Shown in pieces: positions 46,021-54,081 of a stretch of 64,000 nt of DNA (the stretch's first letter is position 1; the number at the start of each line of letters is the position of its first letter). Below the pieces are notes generated by a model, which saw only the letters and a list, made by a program, of their open reading frames with translations, was not told where the DNA came from and made no database searches. This DNA is from Mycolicibacterium insubricum (GTDB lineage Bacteria; Actinomycetota; Actinomycetes; Mycobacteriales; Mycobacteriaceae): contig NZ_AP022618.1 of assembly GCF_010731615.1 (NCBI RefSeq), forward strand, positions 1,178,001-1,242,000, in the 5' to 3' direction. The position numbers and the translations under genes were made by a program.

Positions 46021-46668
46021 TCAGTGCAGGTTGATCAACCCGGCGATCAGGTTGATGGTGATCCCCAGGATCACCACGCCCAGCACGAACGACACCATCG
46101 CCTGGGTCAGCACGGCCCGGCGCATGCTGCTGCTGCGCAGGTTGGTGTCGGCCACCTGATAGGTCATCCCGACGGTGAAGGCCAGATAGGCGAAATCGGA
46201 GTATGTGGGCTCGATGTCGGCCTGGTTGAAATCGATGGTGCGGTCGGGGAAGTACAGCCGGGCGTAGCGCAGGGTGAAGACCGTGTGCACGGTCAGCCAG
46301 GAGCCGATGACGCTGCCGATGCCGACGGCGGTGGCGGCGATATCGCCGCCGGCGGCCTGGGCGGCCAGCAGGTAGCCCACCCCGGCCAGGCTGGCGATCG
46401 CCGCCAGCACCACGATCAGTTCCACCATCCGCGGCGTGGAATCGTCGCGATCGTGGCGGGTGGCGTGCGCGCGGGCTTCTGCCGGGTCCATCGGGCCGAT
46501 CAGCAGCCAGGTCCAGGCGAGGTAGATCGCCGCGGTGACCATCCAGCCGCCGGCCGGGGCGTACGGCCAGCCGACCGTCGCCGCGACCACCGCCGCGGCG
46601 AGCACACCGACGACGACGGCGGTGGCGAGCCGGATGATCGAAGGTCCGTCGGACAGGCGCACGGTCAC
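46021..46668 (-). CDS. DUF1345 membrane protein
   Basis: 215 residues with about six membrane helices and a cytoplasmic loop EARAHATRHDRDDSTPR. The motif FNQADIEPTYSDFAYLAFTVGMTYQVAD (centre YSDFAYLAFT) is characteristic of DUF1345 proteins. Function unknown. Lies 19 bp upstream of menA on the same strand. Confidence 0.82.
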   Translation of the reverse strand: MTVRLSDGPSIIRLATAVVVGVLAAAVVAATVGWPYAPAGGWMVTAAIYLAWTWLLIGPMDPAEARAHATRHDRDDSTPRMVELIVVLAAIASLAGVGYLLAAQAAGGDIAATAVGIGSVIGSWLTVHTVFTLRYARLYFPDRTIDFNQADIEPTYSDFAYLAFTVGMTYQVADTNLRSSSMRRAVLTQAMVSFVLGVVILGITINLIAGLINLH

Positions 46669-46698
46669 GCCGTTCAGATTACGTACCGAGGGGTGAGA

Positions 46699-47370
46699 TC
46701 AGGCGTGCGTGCCGGCCGCCGCGCAGGCCCACTGAACATCCTGGGCATCGGAGTTCATGTTGGTGGCGGTGGTGTTCAGCGAGTTACCGCCGCCGTGCAG
46801 CCCCATCAACAGCACCAGCTTGGTCGCGCGCAGCGACCAGGACCGCATCGGCGAGGAGATCGACGGGTCCAGACCGGGGGTGTTCGACGCTTCCATGGCG
46901 GAGCCGGCCGCCTGGCGCAGCGCAGTGCGCCCGGTCTGGTTCGAACTCACCACGGTGGGGTCGCGGTAGTCGACCGAGTTCCCGTCGCCGGCGGTGTTGT
47001 AGGCGAAGTCCTCGTAGTTCTGCGCGGCGTAGTTCAACGCGACGGAGAACATCTTGCAGGCGGTGACGGCCGGGACGGCTCCGCTGTCGGCGGCGGCGTC
47101 CGCGGCGGGGGCAGCGGCCGGATCGAGTGCTGGCGCAGCGTCGGCGGGAGGGGCGGCCGGACCCGGCGCCGGGGTGCTTTCGGCGGGCGCAGATGCCGCG
47201 ACCGGAGTCGCCGCCACCGGTTCGGTGGCGGCGGGCGGCGCGGCGCCGGGCTGGCCGGTGGCCGACTCAGCCGGCACGGCTGGTTCGACATCGGCGACGG
47301 TGACGGGTGCAGAGGCCAGCGCAAAACCGGTGGCCAGCAGCGCGGCGAGGGCGCGACGGGGTCGCATCAT
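46699..47370 (-). CDS. Secreted Ala/Pro-rich protein with a conserved C-terminal domain
   Basis: 223 residues from ATG 47370, preceded by GAAAGGA. Signal peptide RRALAALLATGFALASAPVTVA (cleavage near residue 25). A Pro/Ala-rich linker of about 75 residues follows, then a folded domain of about 110 residues with two Cys (TACKMFSVALNYAAQNYEDFAYN and QWACAAAG, here as end markers) and a run TNMNSDAQDV. This resembles small secreted mycobacterial proteins of unknown function. The two Cys could pair. Confidence 0.72.
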   Translation of the reverse strand: MMRPRRALAALLATGFALASAPVTVADVEPAVPAESATGQPGAAPPAATEPVAATPVAASAPAESTPAPGPAAPPADAAPALDPAAAPAADAAADSGAVPAVTACKMFSVALNYAAQNYEDFAYNTAGDGNSVDYRDPTVVSSNQTGRTALRQAAGSAMEASNTPGLDPSISSPMRSWSLRATKLVLLMGLHGGGNSLNTTATNMNSDAQDVQWACAAAGTHA

Positions 47371-47719
47371 CGGGACGGGTTCCTTTCCTCGGCCGCACCG
47401 AGCGCGCACCGACATGGGAGTGAGTGTGCGCAAAGCGGCTCAGCATCGCATGATCGGCGGGCGATATGTCCGAACGGTAAACGCCGCGCCAACAGCGTGT
47501 CGGCGATTGGAATCAGCGTGATTTCAGTGCGCGCCCGGTAAACCGCATTGTGCGCCAATGGCTTTTAGCTCAGATAACAGAAATTGCGGCAGCTCATGTC
47601 AGTTTCGGGCGACAGGCGAAGAGTTGTTTCGAGGTTTACCTTTTCGACACCTGATTGCTCAAGTATTCCCCGGGAACGGCCCCGTCGGGGTCGCGCAGAT
47701 TCGAGAGGCGTCAACTTTC
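47371..47719. other. 349-bp divergent spacer before the MspA-like genes
   Basis: No supportable gene. The stretch from about 47540 to 47700 is clearly poorer in GC than its surroundings (for example GGCTTTTAGCTCAGATAACA near 47561). Promoters for the two divergent exported-protein genes should lie here, and a long untranslated leader for the porin-like gene is possible, as reported for mspA. Confidence 0.55.
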
Positions 47720-48460
47720 ATGATGCAGCGTATTGCCGCCGTGGCAGCCACGGTGCTGCTGGTGCCGCTGGTCGCGGCCACGCCGGCGCTGGCCGACCCG
47801 GCGCCGGACGTGCAGCCGGTCGCCAACTCCGACGCCCCCGCGCCCGAGGGCGCGGTACCACCGCCCGGCGGCCCGGCCGGCCCGGTGCCATCGGCCCCGC
47901 CCGGGACGCTGGTCACCCCGGACGGCTGGACCCTGAACGTAGTCGGGAAGGAGGAGTCGATGGAGCCGGTGGCCTCGCTCACCGGCGCCCCGACCTCGCG
48001 GGAGTACATCGTCGACGGCACCTTCACCGGTGAGGTGACCGGCAAGGGCAGCACCGAGCTGGGCGGCGGAACGCTGGAGGCCGGCTACCAGATCGGTTGC
48101 GGCATCATCCAGGACGACATCGAGTCCATCACCACCGCGGGCATCACGCCGTTCATCTCCTCGCCCATCCACCTGTTTCCGACGCCGAGCCTGGATCAGC
48201 GTGGCTTTTTCCCGGCCGGCATCGCCGGCGCCGTCACCCAGCAGATCAAGATCGACCTCAAGCCCGGAACGGTGAACATCGTTCCGGTGGGCAAGAAGTC
48301 GTTCAAGGGCACCAAGCCGCGCATCTCGATCACTGGCTTCCGGATCAAGATCGACGGTTGCGCCGGCCAGTCGTTCGTCCGATCGTATGCCACCCTGACC
48401 AGCTCCACCGACAACACCGATGACGTGATCACGTATCTCGGTGTGACCAAGGCCGTGTGA
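47720..48460 (+). CDS. MspA-family porin-like protein 1
   Basis: 246 residues from ATG 47720 (47723 also possible). Signal peptide MMQRIAAVAATVLLVPLVA ... ALA is followed by a Pro-rich linker of about 35 residues not found in MspA. The MspA family core follows: TPDGWTLNVVGKEE, SREYIVDGTFTGEV, GGTLEAGYQIGCGI and a C-terminal RSYATLTSSTDNTDDVITYLG. Compared with MspA, it carries two Cys (IGCGI and DGCAGQS) and a linker. It might form outer-membrane channels or be a related non-channel protein. GTGA overlap links it to the next gene. Confidence 0.82.
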   Translation: MMQRIAAVAATVLLVPLVAATPALADPAPDVQPVANSDAPAPEGAVPPPGGPAGPVPSAPPGTLVTPDGWTLNVVGKEESMEPVASLTGAPTSREYIVDGTFTGEVTGKGSTELGGGTLEAGYQIGCGIIQDDIESITTAGITPFISSPIHLFPTPSLDQRGFFPAGIAGAVTQQIKIDLKPGTVNIVPVGKKSFKGTKPRISITGFRIKIDGCAGQSFVRSYATLTSSTDNTDDVITYLGVTKAV

Positions 48461-48471
48461 GGAAGCCCATC

Positions 48472-49182
48472 ATGAAAACATTCGCAACGATCGCCGCCAC
48501 CGGCCTGCTGATGGCCGTCGCCGCGGCCCCGTGCGCAATTGCCGACCCGAGTCCGGACGCGGCGCCCGCCGATCCGGCTGCCGCCGTCGAGCCGGTCGCC
48601 GATGCCGGGCCGCCGCCGGACACCGGTGTGGTGGCCTCCGGACCCGACGGAGTGGCCCACACCCCCGACGGCCGCACCCTGACCGTACGGGCCAAGGACG
48701 AGACCCAGCTGCCCATCGCGCCGCTGACCACCTCGCTGTCTTCCCGGGAATGGCTGGTCGGGGCGACCTTCACCGGCGAGGGCATGGACAGCGTCAAGGG
48801 TGGCACGCTGGAGGTCGGCTACCAGATCGGCTGCGGCATCGAGATGGACAAGGTCAAGCTCAACGGCTCGATCGGTCTGGGCACCGGTAACTTCGCCTAC
48901 GACCCCACGATCGCCGACCCGACCGGCCGGCTCGGCACCGTCTTCACCATGCCCATCCAGGGGCAGATCGAGGTCGAGCCCCGCCCCGGCACCATCACCA
49001 GCGTGATCGTCGACAAGAAGTCGTTCAAGGGCAACAAGACCCGCGTCACGGTGCGCGACATCCACATCAAGATCGACAACTGCGTCGGCGCCTCGACCCT
49101 GCGGTCTTACGCGGTGCTGACCAGTTCGGGCACCGACGCCGACGACATCGTCGCCTACTACGGCGTCGCGAAGACCTTCTGA
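48472..49182 (+). CDS. MspA-family porin-like protein 2
   Basis: 236 residues from ATG 48472, chosen because GAGGAAG lies 6 nt upstream; GTG 48457 overlaps the previous stop. Signal peptide with AIADPSPD cleavage region, Pro/Ala linker, then TPDGRTLTVRAKDE, SREWLVGATFTGEG, GGTLEVGYQIGCGIEMDKVK and RSYAVLTSSGTDADDIVAYYG. It is a clear tandem paralogue of the preceding gene, with the same two Cys (IGCGI and DNCVGAS). Likely exported to the mycobacterial outer membrane. Confidence 0.82.
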   Translation: MKTFATIAATGLLMAVAAAPCAIADPSPDAAPADPAAAVEPVADAGPPPDTGVVASGPDGVAHTPDGRTLTVRAKDETQLPIAPLTTSLSSREWLVGATFTGEGMDSVKGGTLEVGYQIGCGIEMDKVKLNGSIGLGTGNFAYDPTIADPTGRLGTVFTMPIQGQIEVEPRPGTITSVIVDKKSFKGNKTRVTVRDIHIKIDNCVGASTLRSYAVLTSSGTDADDIVAYYGVAKTF

Positions 49183-49823
49183 TGATTCGGAAGGTGCTGG
49201 CCGCCGGACTGCTGACCGGTGTGGCGCTGGCCGGCGCGGCCACCGCCGCCGCGGACCCCGATCCGGCGGCTCCGGTGGTCGATGCCCAGGCGCCGGCCGC
49301 CCCGGATGCACCCGCTCCGGATGCACCGGCGGCACCGGGCCTGACCGAGCACCCGGGCACGCGCAGCGGCAACGGCCTGACGGATGCGTTCAGTCACCCT
49401 TATGAGCTGCAACTCGGCCAGGCGCCGTCGAATGCCATCGGGTATGACCCGAGCCTCAACAACCCGCTGTCGCAGAGCGATTTCCTCAACCCCAAGCGCT
49501 ATCGGGTACCCGGTGCTGAGGCGGACAACCAGTACGCACTGCAGCCCGGTGTCGACGGCCCGTTCGCCCGGGTCGACGGGCTGAAGGGCACCCACGCCAT
49601 GCTGCACGGCGCGCTGGGCCGGATGCCGCACGAGCAGATGTCGCAGCCGCTGCCCGGCACCGCCCCCCCGCCCGGCACCAATATCCCGGTCGGCGAGCTC
49701 GGCAACCTCGACGATCCCGAGGCCGCAACCGTCCCGGTGTACGGCACGGCGCCCGCCCCGGCGGGATCCGCCCCGCGGCTGGCCCAGCCCGCCCCGCCCG
49801 TCGAAGACGCTCCCGCTCCCTAG
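49182..49823 (+). CDS. Secreted Pro/Ala-rich protein linked to the MspA-like pair
   Basis: 213 residues from ATG 49182, overlapping the previous TGA. Signal peptide MIRKVLAAGLLTGVALAGAA, an Ala/Pro/Asp linker with APDAPAPDAPAAPG, then a central domain LTDAFSHPYELQLGQAPSNA ... SQSDFLNPKRYRVPGAEADN and a Pro-rich tail. No cysteines. The strict linkage to two MspA-like genes suggests the three proteins work together in the envelope. No named family recognised. Confidence 0.72.
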   Translation: MIRKVLAAGLLTGVALAGAATAAADPDPAAPVVDAQAPAAPDAPAPDAPAAPGLTEHPGTRSGNGLTDAFSHPYELQLGQAPSNAIGYDPSLNNPLSQSDFLNPKRYRVPGAEADNQYALQPGVDGPFARVDGLKGTHAMLHGALGRMPHEQMSQPLPGTAPPPGTNIPVGELGNLDDPEAATVPVYGTAPAPAGSAPRLAQPAPPVEDAPAP

Positions 49824-51073
49824 CGGGAGAATCGCCGGGCCAGCCCGCGGCGATCCGGTTTCCCGACGCCGAGCCGCGGGAGTTCGGTGACCACGTGCAC
49901 TTCCCGCGGCGCGGCGGTCACCGGCAGCCGTTGCGCCACCCGGTGTCTCAACGCGGCCAGGGTCGGCGCCGTCGCACCGGCGGCGAGGGTGATCGCCGCG
50001 ACCACCCGTTGGCCCAGCCGCTCGTCGGGCACCCCGAATACGACGGCCTCGGCCACGGCCGGGTCTTCGTTCAGCGCGGCCTCGACCACCTGCGGCAGCA
50101 CCTTCAGCCCACCGGTGGCGATGGCGTCGTCGACCCGACCCAGCACCCGCAGTCGTCCGGTTGCGTCGAGTTCGCCGAGGTCGTCGGTGCGAAACCAGCC
50201 GGGTTCGGCGAACGGGTCAGGCGCCGAATCGATGCGGCGGTTCCCGCTTCGACTCCGCTCCGCAAGCTCCGCGGAGCCTCGCGAAACCGCTGAATCGATG
50301 CGGCGGTTCCCGCTTCGACTCCGCTCCGCAAGCTCCGCGGAGCCTCGCGAAACCGCCGGCGGATTGCGGTAGCCCGACGCCAACGTCGGCCCCCCCAGGT
50401 GGATCCGGCCGTCGTCGAGGCGCAGGCCGACCCCGGCCAGCGGCACGCCGTCGTACACGCAGCCGCCGGCGGTCTCGCTCATTCCGTAGGTTCGGACCAC
50501 GTTGATCCCGATGGCTGCGGCCCGTTCCAGCAGTGCGGCCGGCGCCGGGCCACCGCCGAGCAGCACCGCGTCGAGTTCGGCCAGGGCGGCGGCCGCGCCC
50601 GGATCCTCCAGCGCCGTCGCCAGCTGATTGCTGACCAGCGAGGTGTAGCGCCGGCCGGGGCCGAGTGCGGCGACCGCCCCCGGCAGTGCCGCCGGGTCGA
50701 AACCGGGGGTCCGGATGCGCACCGGGGTGGTGCCGGCGGCCAGCGCCCGGATCAGCACCTGCAGCCCGGCGATGTGGGTCGCCGGCAGTGCCAGCAACCA
50801 GTTGCCGGGACCGCCCAGGCGTTCGTGGGTGGCGGCCGCCGCGGCCAGCAGCGCGTCGGCGCTCAGCTGGGCGCCCTTGGGGGAGCCGGTGCTCCCGGAA
50901 GTGGGCACCACCAGCGCGATTCGCCCGTCGATGGGTTCGCCGACCCGCAGCGCCGCCGCCGTCTGCCGGCTGTGTTCGTCGGTACCGGCCAGCGGCAACA
51001 GCGCGTCATCGGCTCCGGCCAGCACCCCGGCCAGCCGGTCCAGCAGCGCCGCGTCGGTCAGTTCGGCCGGCAA
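49820..51073 (-). CDS. menE: o-Succinylbenzoate-CoA ligase MenE with in-frame repeat insertion
   Basis: Activates o-succinylbenzoate with ATP and CoA in menaquinone synthesis. 417 residues from TTG 51073, the only standard start in frame. AMP-binding motif VVPTSGSTGSPKGAQLS near residue 55, TYGMSETAGGCVYDG near 198, and GWFRTDDLGELDATGRL near 293. Mycobacterial MenE is shorter (about 360 residues). The extra length comes from two exact 22-residue repeats AVSRGSAELAERSRSGNRRI-DS at about 239-282, just before the conserved DDLG hinge. The insert keeps the frame, so the protein may still work, but activity needs testing. Confidence 0.88.
   Translation of the reverse strand: MPAELTDAALLDRLAGVLAGADDALLPLAGTDEHSRQTAAALRVGEPIDGRIALVVPTSGSTGSPKGAQLSADALLAAAAATHERLGGPGNWLLALPATHIAGLQVLIRALAAGTTPVRIRTPGFDPAALPGAVAALGPGRRYTSLVSNQLATALEDPGAAAALAELDAVLLGGGPAPAALLERAAAIGINVVRTYGMSETAGGCVYDGVPLAGVGLRLDDGRIHLGGPTLASGYRNPPAVSRGSAELAERSRSGNRRIDSAVSRGSAELAERSRSGNRRIDSAPDPFAEPGWFRTDDLGELDATGRLRVLGRVDDAIATGGLKVLPQVVEAALNEDPAVAEAVVFGVPDERLGQRVVAAITLAAGATAPTLAALRHRVAQRLPVTAAPREVHVVTELPRLGVGKPDRRGLARRFSR
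50226..50357. repeat. Two tandem 66-bp repeats inside menE
   Basis: Unit 1 is 50226-50291 and unit 2 is 50292-50357, nearly identical. Each contains the palindrome GCTCCGCGGAGC and CTCCGCAAGCTCCGC, shared with the intergenic repeat at 20724. The end GAGCCTCGC...ACCGCC matches the repeat at 53540-53717. 66 bp is a multiple of three, and the unit is open in the menE frame. Confidence 0.85.
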
Positions 51074-51090
51074 CAGCGCCCGCAGGACGG

Positions 51091-51405
51091 CTATTCGAGG
51101 TTCCCGTCGACCGAGCTGTTGTGCGGTTCGTCGAGCGGCCAGCCGCGGGCGATCAGCCGCTCCCGGACCCGCTCCACGTCGACCGGGTCGGGCAGGTCGT
51201 CGATGACGGCCAGGATCTCACTGCCGATGTCGATGTCGTCGAATTCCCCGGGCCGCGAAGCCAACTGCTCGGCGATGAACTTGACCTCTTCGACGGTGAG
51301 CTGGCGGCGCAGCAATGCGAACAGCGGCAGGTAGTCGTTGCGGGGCACGCCGTCGGGATAACCGGCCCGAAGCCACGCCACCACCCTGTTCAGAAAATCG
51401 TTCAT
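51091..51405 (-). CDS. DUF3349 protein, copy 1
   Basis: 104 residues from ATG 51405, preceded by GGGAGGTGAT. It begins MNDFLNRVVAWLRAGYPDGV and has the DUF3349 pattern PRNDYLPLFALLRRQLT ... VERVRERLIARGWPLDEP, a small helical bundle. Function unknown. A paralogue lies at 53214 in the opposite direction, beyond pitA. It lies 17 bp upstream of menE and is probably cotranscribed with it. Confidence 0.82.
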   Translation of the reverse strand: MNDFLNRVVAWLRAGYPDGVPRNDYLPLFALLRRQLTVEEVKFIAEQLASRPGEFDDIDIGSEILAVIDDLPDPVDVERVRERLIARGWPLDEPHNSSVDGNLE

Positions 51406-51473
51406 GCGGATCACCTCCCGAGCTGGCCCCTCCGGCAAGGGCCGGAAGCGGGCCGGACGCAACCGATGCTAGT

Positions 51474-51506
51474 CCTATTCCGGGTGCTGTGACCTGCCGG
51501 AATAGG
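51474..51506. promoter_or_regulatory. 10-bp inverted repeat between menE/DUF3349 and pitA
   Basis: CCTATTCCGG (51474-51483) and CCGGAATAGG (51497-51506) pair perfectly around a 13-nt loop. It lies in the 233-bp divergent spacer, so it may be an operator; there is no gene end nearby to call it a terminator. Confidence 0.5.
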
Positions 51507-51638
51507 CCAACCTGGGCCTCCGTGAAGATGAATAACAGATGAACTCCTTCCGCGCCTGGGCAAACCCGCTCCTCAGGGGCTTAACAGGGTTTGCCATCAG
51601 CTAGGCAAATCGGGGCCCTTACCCGCAGAATTGCAGCC

Positions 51639-52886
51639 ATGAGCGCAGAGATGATCATTCTGGTGCTGTTGATCGCCACGGCGTTGGCGTTCGACTTCAC
51701 CAACGGCTTCCACGACACCGGGAATGCCATGGCCACCTCCATCGCCACGGGGGCGCTCAAGCCCAAGGTCGCGGTGCTGCTCGCCGGGGTGCTGAATCTG
51801 GTCGGTGCCTTCCTCTCCGTCGAGGTGGCCGTCACCGTCACCACGTCGGTGCTCAAGGTGCAGGACGGCAAGACCGGGCACCTGGTCGAGGGCATCGACG
51901 CCTCGATGGGCCTGACCATCATCTTCGCCGGCCTGATCGGCGGCATCCTGTGGAACCTGCTCACCTGGCTGTTCGGCATTCCGTCCAGCTCGTCGCACGC
52001 GCTGTTCGGCGGCCTCATCGGCGCCGGCCTGGCGGCGCTGGGCATGTCCGGGGTCAACTGGCCCGGCGTCATGCAGAAGGTGATCATCCCGGCGCTGGCG
52101 GCGCCGCTGATCGCCGGCATCGTGGCCGCCTGCGGCACCTGGTTGGTGTACCGGCTGACCCGGACCGTCATCAAGAAGCGCCGGGAAGAGGGCTTCCGCT
52201 GGGGTCAGATCGCCACCGCGTCGCTGGTGGCGCTGTCCCACGGCACCAACGACGCGCAGAAGACGATGGGTGTCATTGCGCTCGCGCTGATCACTACCGG
52301 ACACCTCACCGGCGACGTCAAGAACGACGGCCTGCCGATCTGGATCATCACCAGCTGCGCCCTGGCCATCGGCCTGGGCACCTACATCGGCGGGTGGCGG
52401 GTCATCCGCACCCTCGGCAAGGGCCTGGTCGAGATCGAGTCGCCGCAGGGTCTGGCCGCCGAGGCGTCCTCGGCAGCCATCATCCTGAGCTCCAGCGCCG
52501 CCGGCATGGCGCTGTCCACCACCCACGTCGCCACCGGGTCGATCCTGGGCAGCGGCGTCGGCAAGCCCGGCGCGCAGGTGCGTTGGGCGGTCGCCGGCCG
52601 GATGGCCGTCGCCTGGCTGGTCACCCTGCCCGCCGCCGCGCTGGTCGGTGCGCTGTCCTTCTGGCTGTCCAGCGCGATCAAGGATGTGACCAACTCCGAT
52701 CTGGCCGGCGACGGGGTCATCTTCGTCCTGCTGGTCGCGCTGTCGGGCTACATGTGGTGGCGTGCGCAGCAGCAGAAGGTCGACCACAGCAACGTCAACG
52801 CCGACTGGGACGAGTCCACCAACTCCGTGGTGCCCGCCGAAGTCCGGGGTGCCGCTGCCACCGACGCCACCAAGACCGCCGTCTGA
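51639..52886 (+). CDS. pitA: Low-affinity inorganic phosphate transporter PitA
   Basis: 415 residues from ATG 51639 (CAGAAT lies 7 nt upstream; weaker starts exist further up). Ten or so membrane helices with the two inverted PiT repeats: DFTNGFHDTGNAMATSIATG (residues 18-37) and LSHGTNDAQKTMGVIALAL near 210. Later STTHVATGSILGSGVG. Imports phosphate coupled to cations. It belongs with the two small downstream genes (52916 and 53214), all closely spaced. The strand relative to menE differs from M. tuberculosis. Confidence 0.93.
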   Translation: MSAEMIILVLLIATALAFDFTNGFHDTGNAMATSIATGALKPKVAVLLAGVLNLVGAFLSVEVAVTVTTSVLKVQDGKTGHLVEGIDASMGLTIIFAGLIGGILWNLLTWLFGIPSSSSHALFGGLIGAGLAALGMSGVNWPGVMQKVIIPALAAPLIAGIVAACGTWLVYRLTRTVIKKRREEGFRWGQIATASLVALSHGTNDAQKTMGVIALALITTGHLTGDVKNDGLPIWIITSCALAIGLGTYIGGWRVIRTLGKGLVEIESPQGLAAEASSAAIILSSSAAGMALSTTHVATGSILGSGVGKPGAQVRWAVAGRMAVAWLVTLPAAALVGALSFWLSSAIKDVTNSDLAGDGVIFVLLVALSGYMWWRAQQQKVDHSNVNADWDESTNSVVPAEVRGAAATDATKTAV

Positions 52887-52915
52887 GACGTCGGGCAACC
52901 GAAGGAACTGTGATA

Positions 52916-53203
52916 ATGGCTTATTTCGAGAGCATTCTTCGCGTGTTGCTGGTGGGCCTGGTCCTGGGTGCGGGTCTGCCCGCGCTGTTCGCCATCGGCC
53001 TGACCGCCTTCTCCCGCGGGGCCGGCGACATGAACGCCGACGGCACCTCGCAGGCCGCCAACCCCGCGCTGAAGTTTCTGGGGCTGTTGCTGTTCGGCTT
53101 TGTCAGCTTCATCATCCTCATCGCGATCCTATGGATCACCCGCTCCACGATCATGCACCATTTCCACATCGATCCTTTCTTCGGCTTCGGCCTGAAGAAG
53201 TAG
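52916..53203 (+). CDS. Small membrane protein linked to pitA (Rv0544c-type)
   Basis: 95 residues from ATG 52916 with GAAGGAA upstream. Two membrane helices (about 5-28 and 50-73) separated by a hydrophilic segment RGAGDMNADGTSQAANPA; a His-containing tail IMHHFHIDPFFGFG. Conserved after pitA in mycobacteria. Possibly an accessory subunit of the transporter, but this is inference from linkage. Confidence 0.82.
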   Translation: MAYFESILRVLLVGLVLGAGLPALFAIGLTAFSRGAGDMNADGTSQAANPALKFLGLLLFGFVSFIILIAILWITRSTIMHHFHIDPFFGFGLKK

Positions 53204-53213
53204 GGACCCGGAC

Positions 53214-53519
53214 ATGACTGAGCACAATCCGCTCGACGAGGTTCTGGGCTGGCTGCACCAGGGCTACCCGCAGGGCGTCCCGCCCAAGGACTACTTCCCG
53301 CTGCTGGCACTGCTCAAGCGCAGTCTGACCGAGGACGAGGTGGTCCAGGCCGCCCGGGAGGTGCTCGGCGAGGCCGTCGACCAGCCCGCGGTCACCACCG
53401 GCGAGATCCGCCAGGCCATCGAGCGGGTCACCGAGAAAGAGCCCAGCGTCGAAGAGGTGCACCAGGTCGCGGCGCGGCTGGCCTCGGTCGGCTGGCCGCT
53501 GGCAGCTCCCGCGCGCTGA
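53214..53519 (+). CDS. DUF3349 protein, copy 2
   Basis: 101 residues from ATG 53214. The DUF3349 pattern is clear: VLGWLHQGYPQGVPPKDYFP, LALLKRSLTEDEVVQAA and EEVHQVAARLASVGWPLAAP. It shares about a third of its residues with copy 1 at 51091 over the conserved parts. It completes the pitA-small membrane protein-DUF3349 unit seen in M. tuberculosis. Function unknown. Confidence 0.85.
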   Translation: MTEHNPLDEVLGWLHQGYPQGVPPKDYFPLLALLKRSLTEDEVVQAAREVLGEAVDQPAVTTGEIRQAIERVTEKEPSVEEVHQVAARLASVGWPLAAPAR

Positions 53520-53539
53520 TCAGACTTTGGGCGCGGGGC

Positions 53540-53717
53540 AGGTCTATTGCGGCGGTCCCAGCTTCCCCTCGGCTCCGCCGGCACTCACTGCGCTCGCGCC
53601 ACCTCCGCCGAGCCTCGCTGAACCGCCCAGGCCTATTGCGGCGGTCCCAGCTTCCCCTCGGCTCCGCCGGCACTCGCTGCGCTCGCGCCACCTCCGCCGA
53701 GCCTCGCTGAACCGCCG
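53540..53717. repeat. Two tandem 89-bp repeats at the end of the glyoxalase-like gene
   Basis: Unit 1 is 53540-53628 and unit 2 is 53629-53717; they differ at only a few positions (for example GGTCTATT vs GGCCTATT). The 30-bp core near 53669 matches the repeat at 20761, and the ends match the menE repeat. The reading frame of the glyoxalase-like gene runs into unit 2 and stops there (53633). Confidence 0.88.
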
Positions 53718-54079
53718 CGCAGCGGATGCGTGGCGGGCACCTCGACGAAGATGAGCTCCATCCCGTCGGGATCGACGGCGTGCAGCTCGATCAGTCCCCA
53801 GGGTTCGGTCTGGGCCTCCCGGGTGATCGGCACGCGCGCGTCGCGCAACTGCTCTGCGGCGGCCGCGATATCGCGGACCTGAAGCCACAGCACCGTTCCC
53901 ACCGGTCGCTGCACCGGGTCTCCGTGACCGGCCAGCTCGATCAATGACCCGCCGGCGAAAAAGACTGTGCCGCCCGGATATTCGCGGGCGACCGGCAACT
54001 TCAACTGCTCGGCGTAGAACCGCAACGACAGTGCGTAGTCCGTCGGTCGCAGCAGGATCCGGGTGCTCAGGATCTCCAC
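53633..54079 (-). CDS. Glyoxalase/bleomycin-resistance-fold protein with repeat-derived tail
   Basis: 148 residues from GTG 54079. Vicinal-oxygen-chelate fold: two beta-alpha-beta-beta-beta modules with LRPTDYALSLRFYAEQLKLP, GTVFFAGGSLIELAGHGD and GLIELHAVDPDGMELIFVEVP. The His/Glu metal ligands of true glyoxalase I are partly present. The last 28 residues, beginning GGSARLGGGGASAASAGGAEG, are encoded by the 89-bp repeat and look like a late addition that replaced the original end. Substrate unknown. Stop of the next gene lies 3 bp upstream. Confidence 0.82.
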   Translation of the reverse strand: MEILSTRILLRPTDYALSLRFYAEQLKLPVAREYPGGTVFFAGGSLIELAGHGDPVQRPVGTVLWLQVRDIAAAAEQLRDARVPITREAQTEPWGLIELHAVDPDGMELIFVEVPATHPLRGGSARLGGGGASAASAGGAEGKLGPPQ

Positions 54080-54081
54080 GG

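Noticed and set aside
50226..50357. menE as a pseudogene
   Set aside because: The repeat units are multiples of three, the frame is intact and all family motifs on both sides are kept, so I call it a full gene with an insertion.
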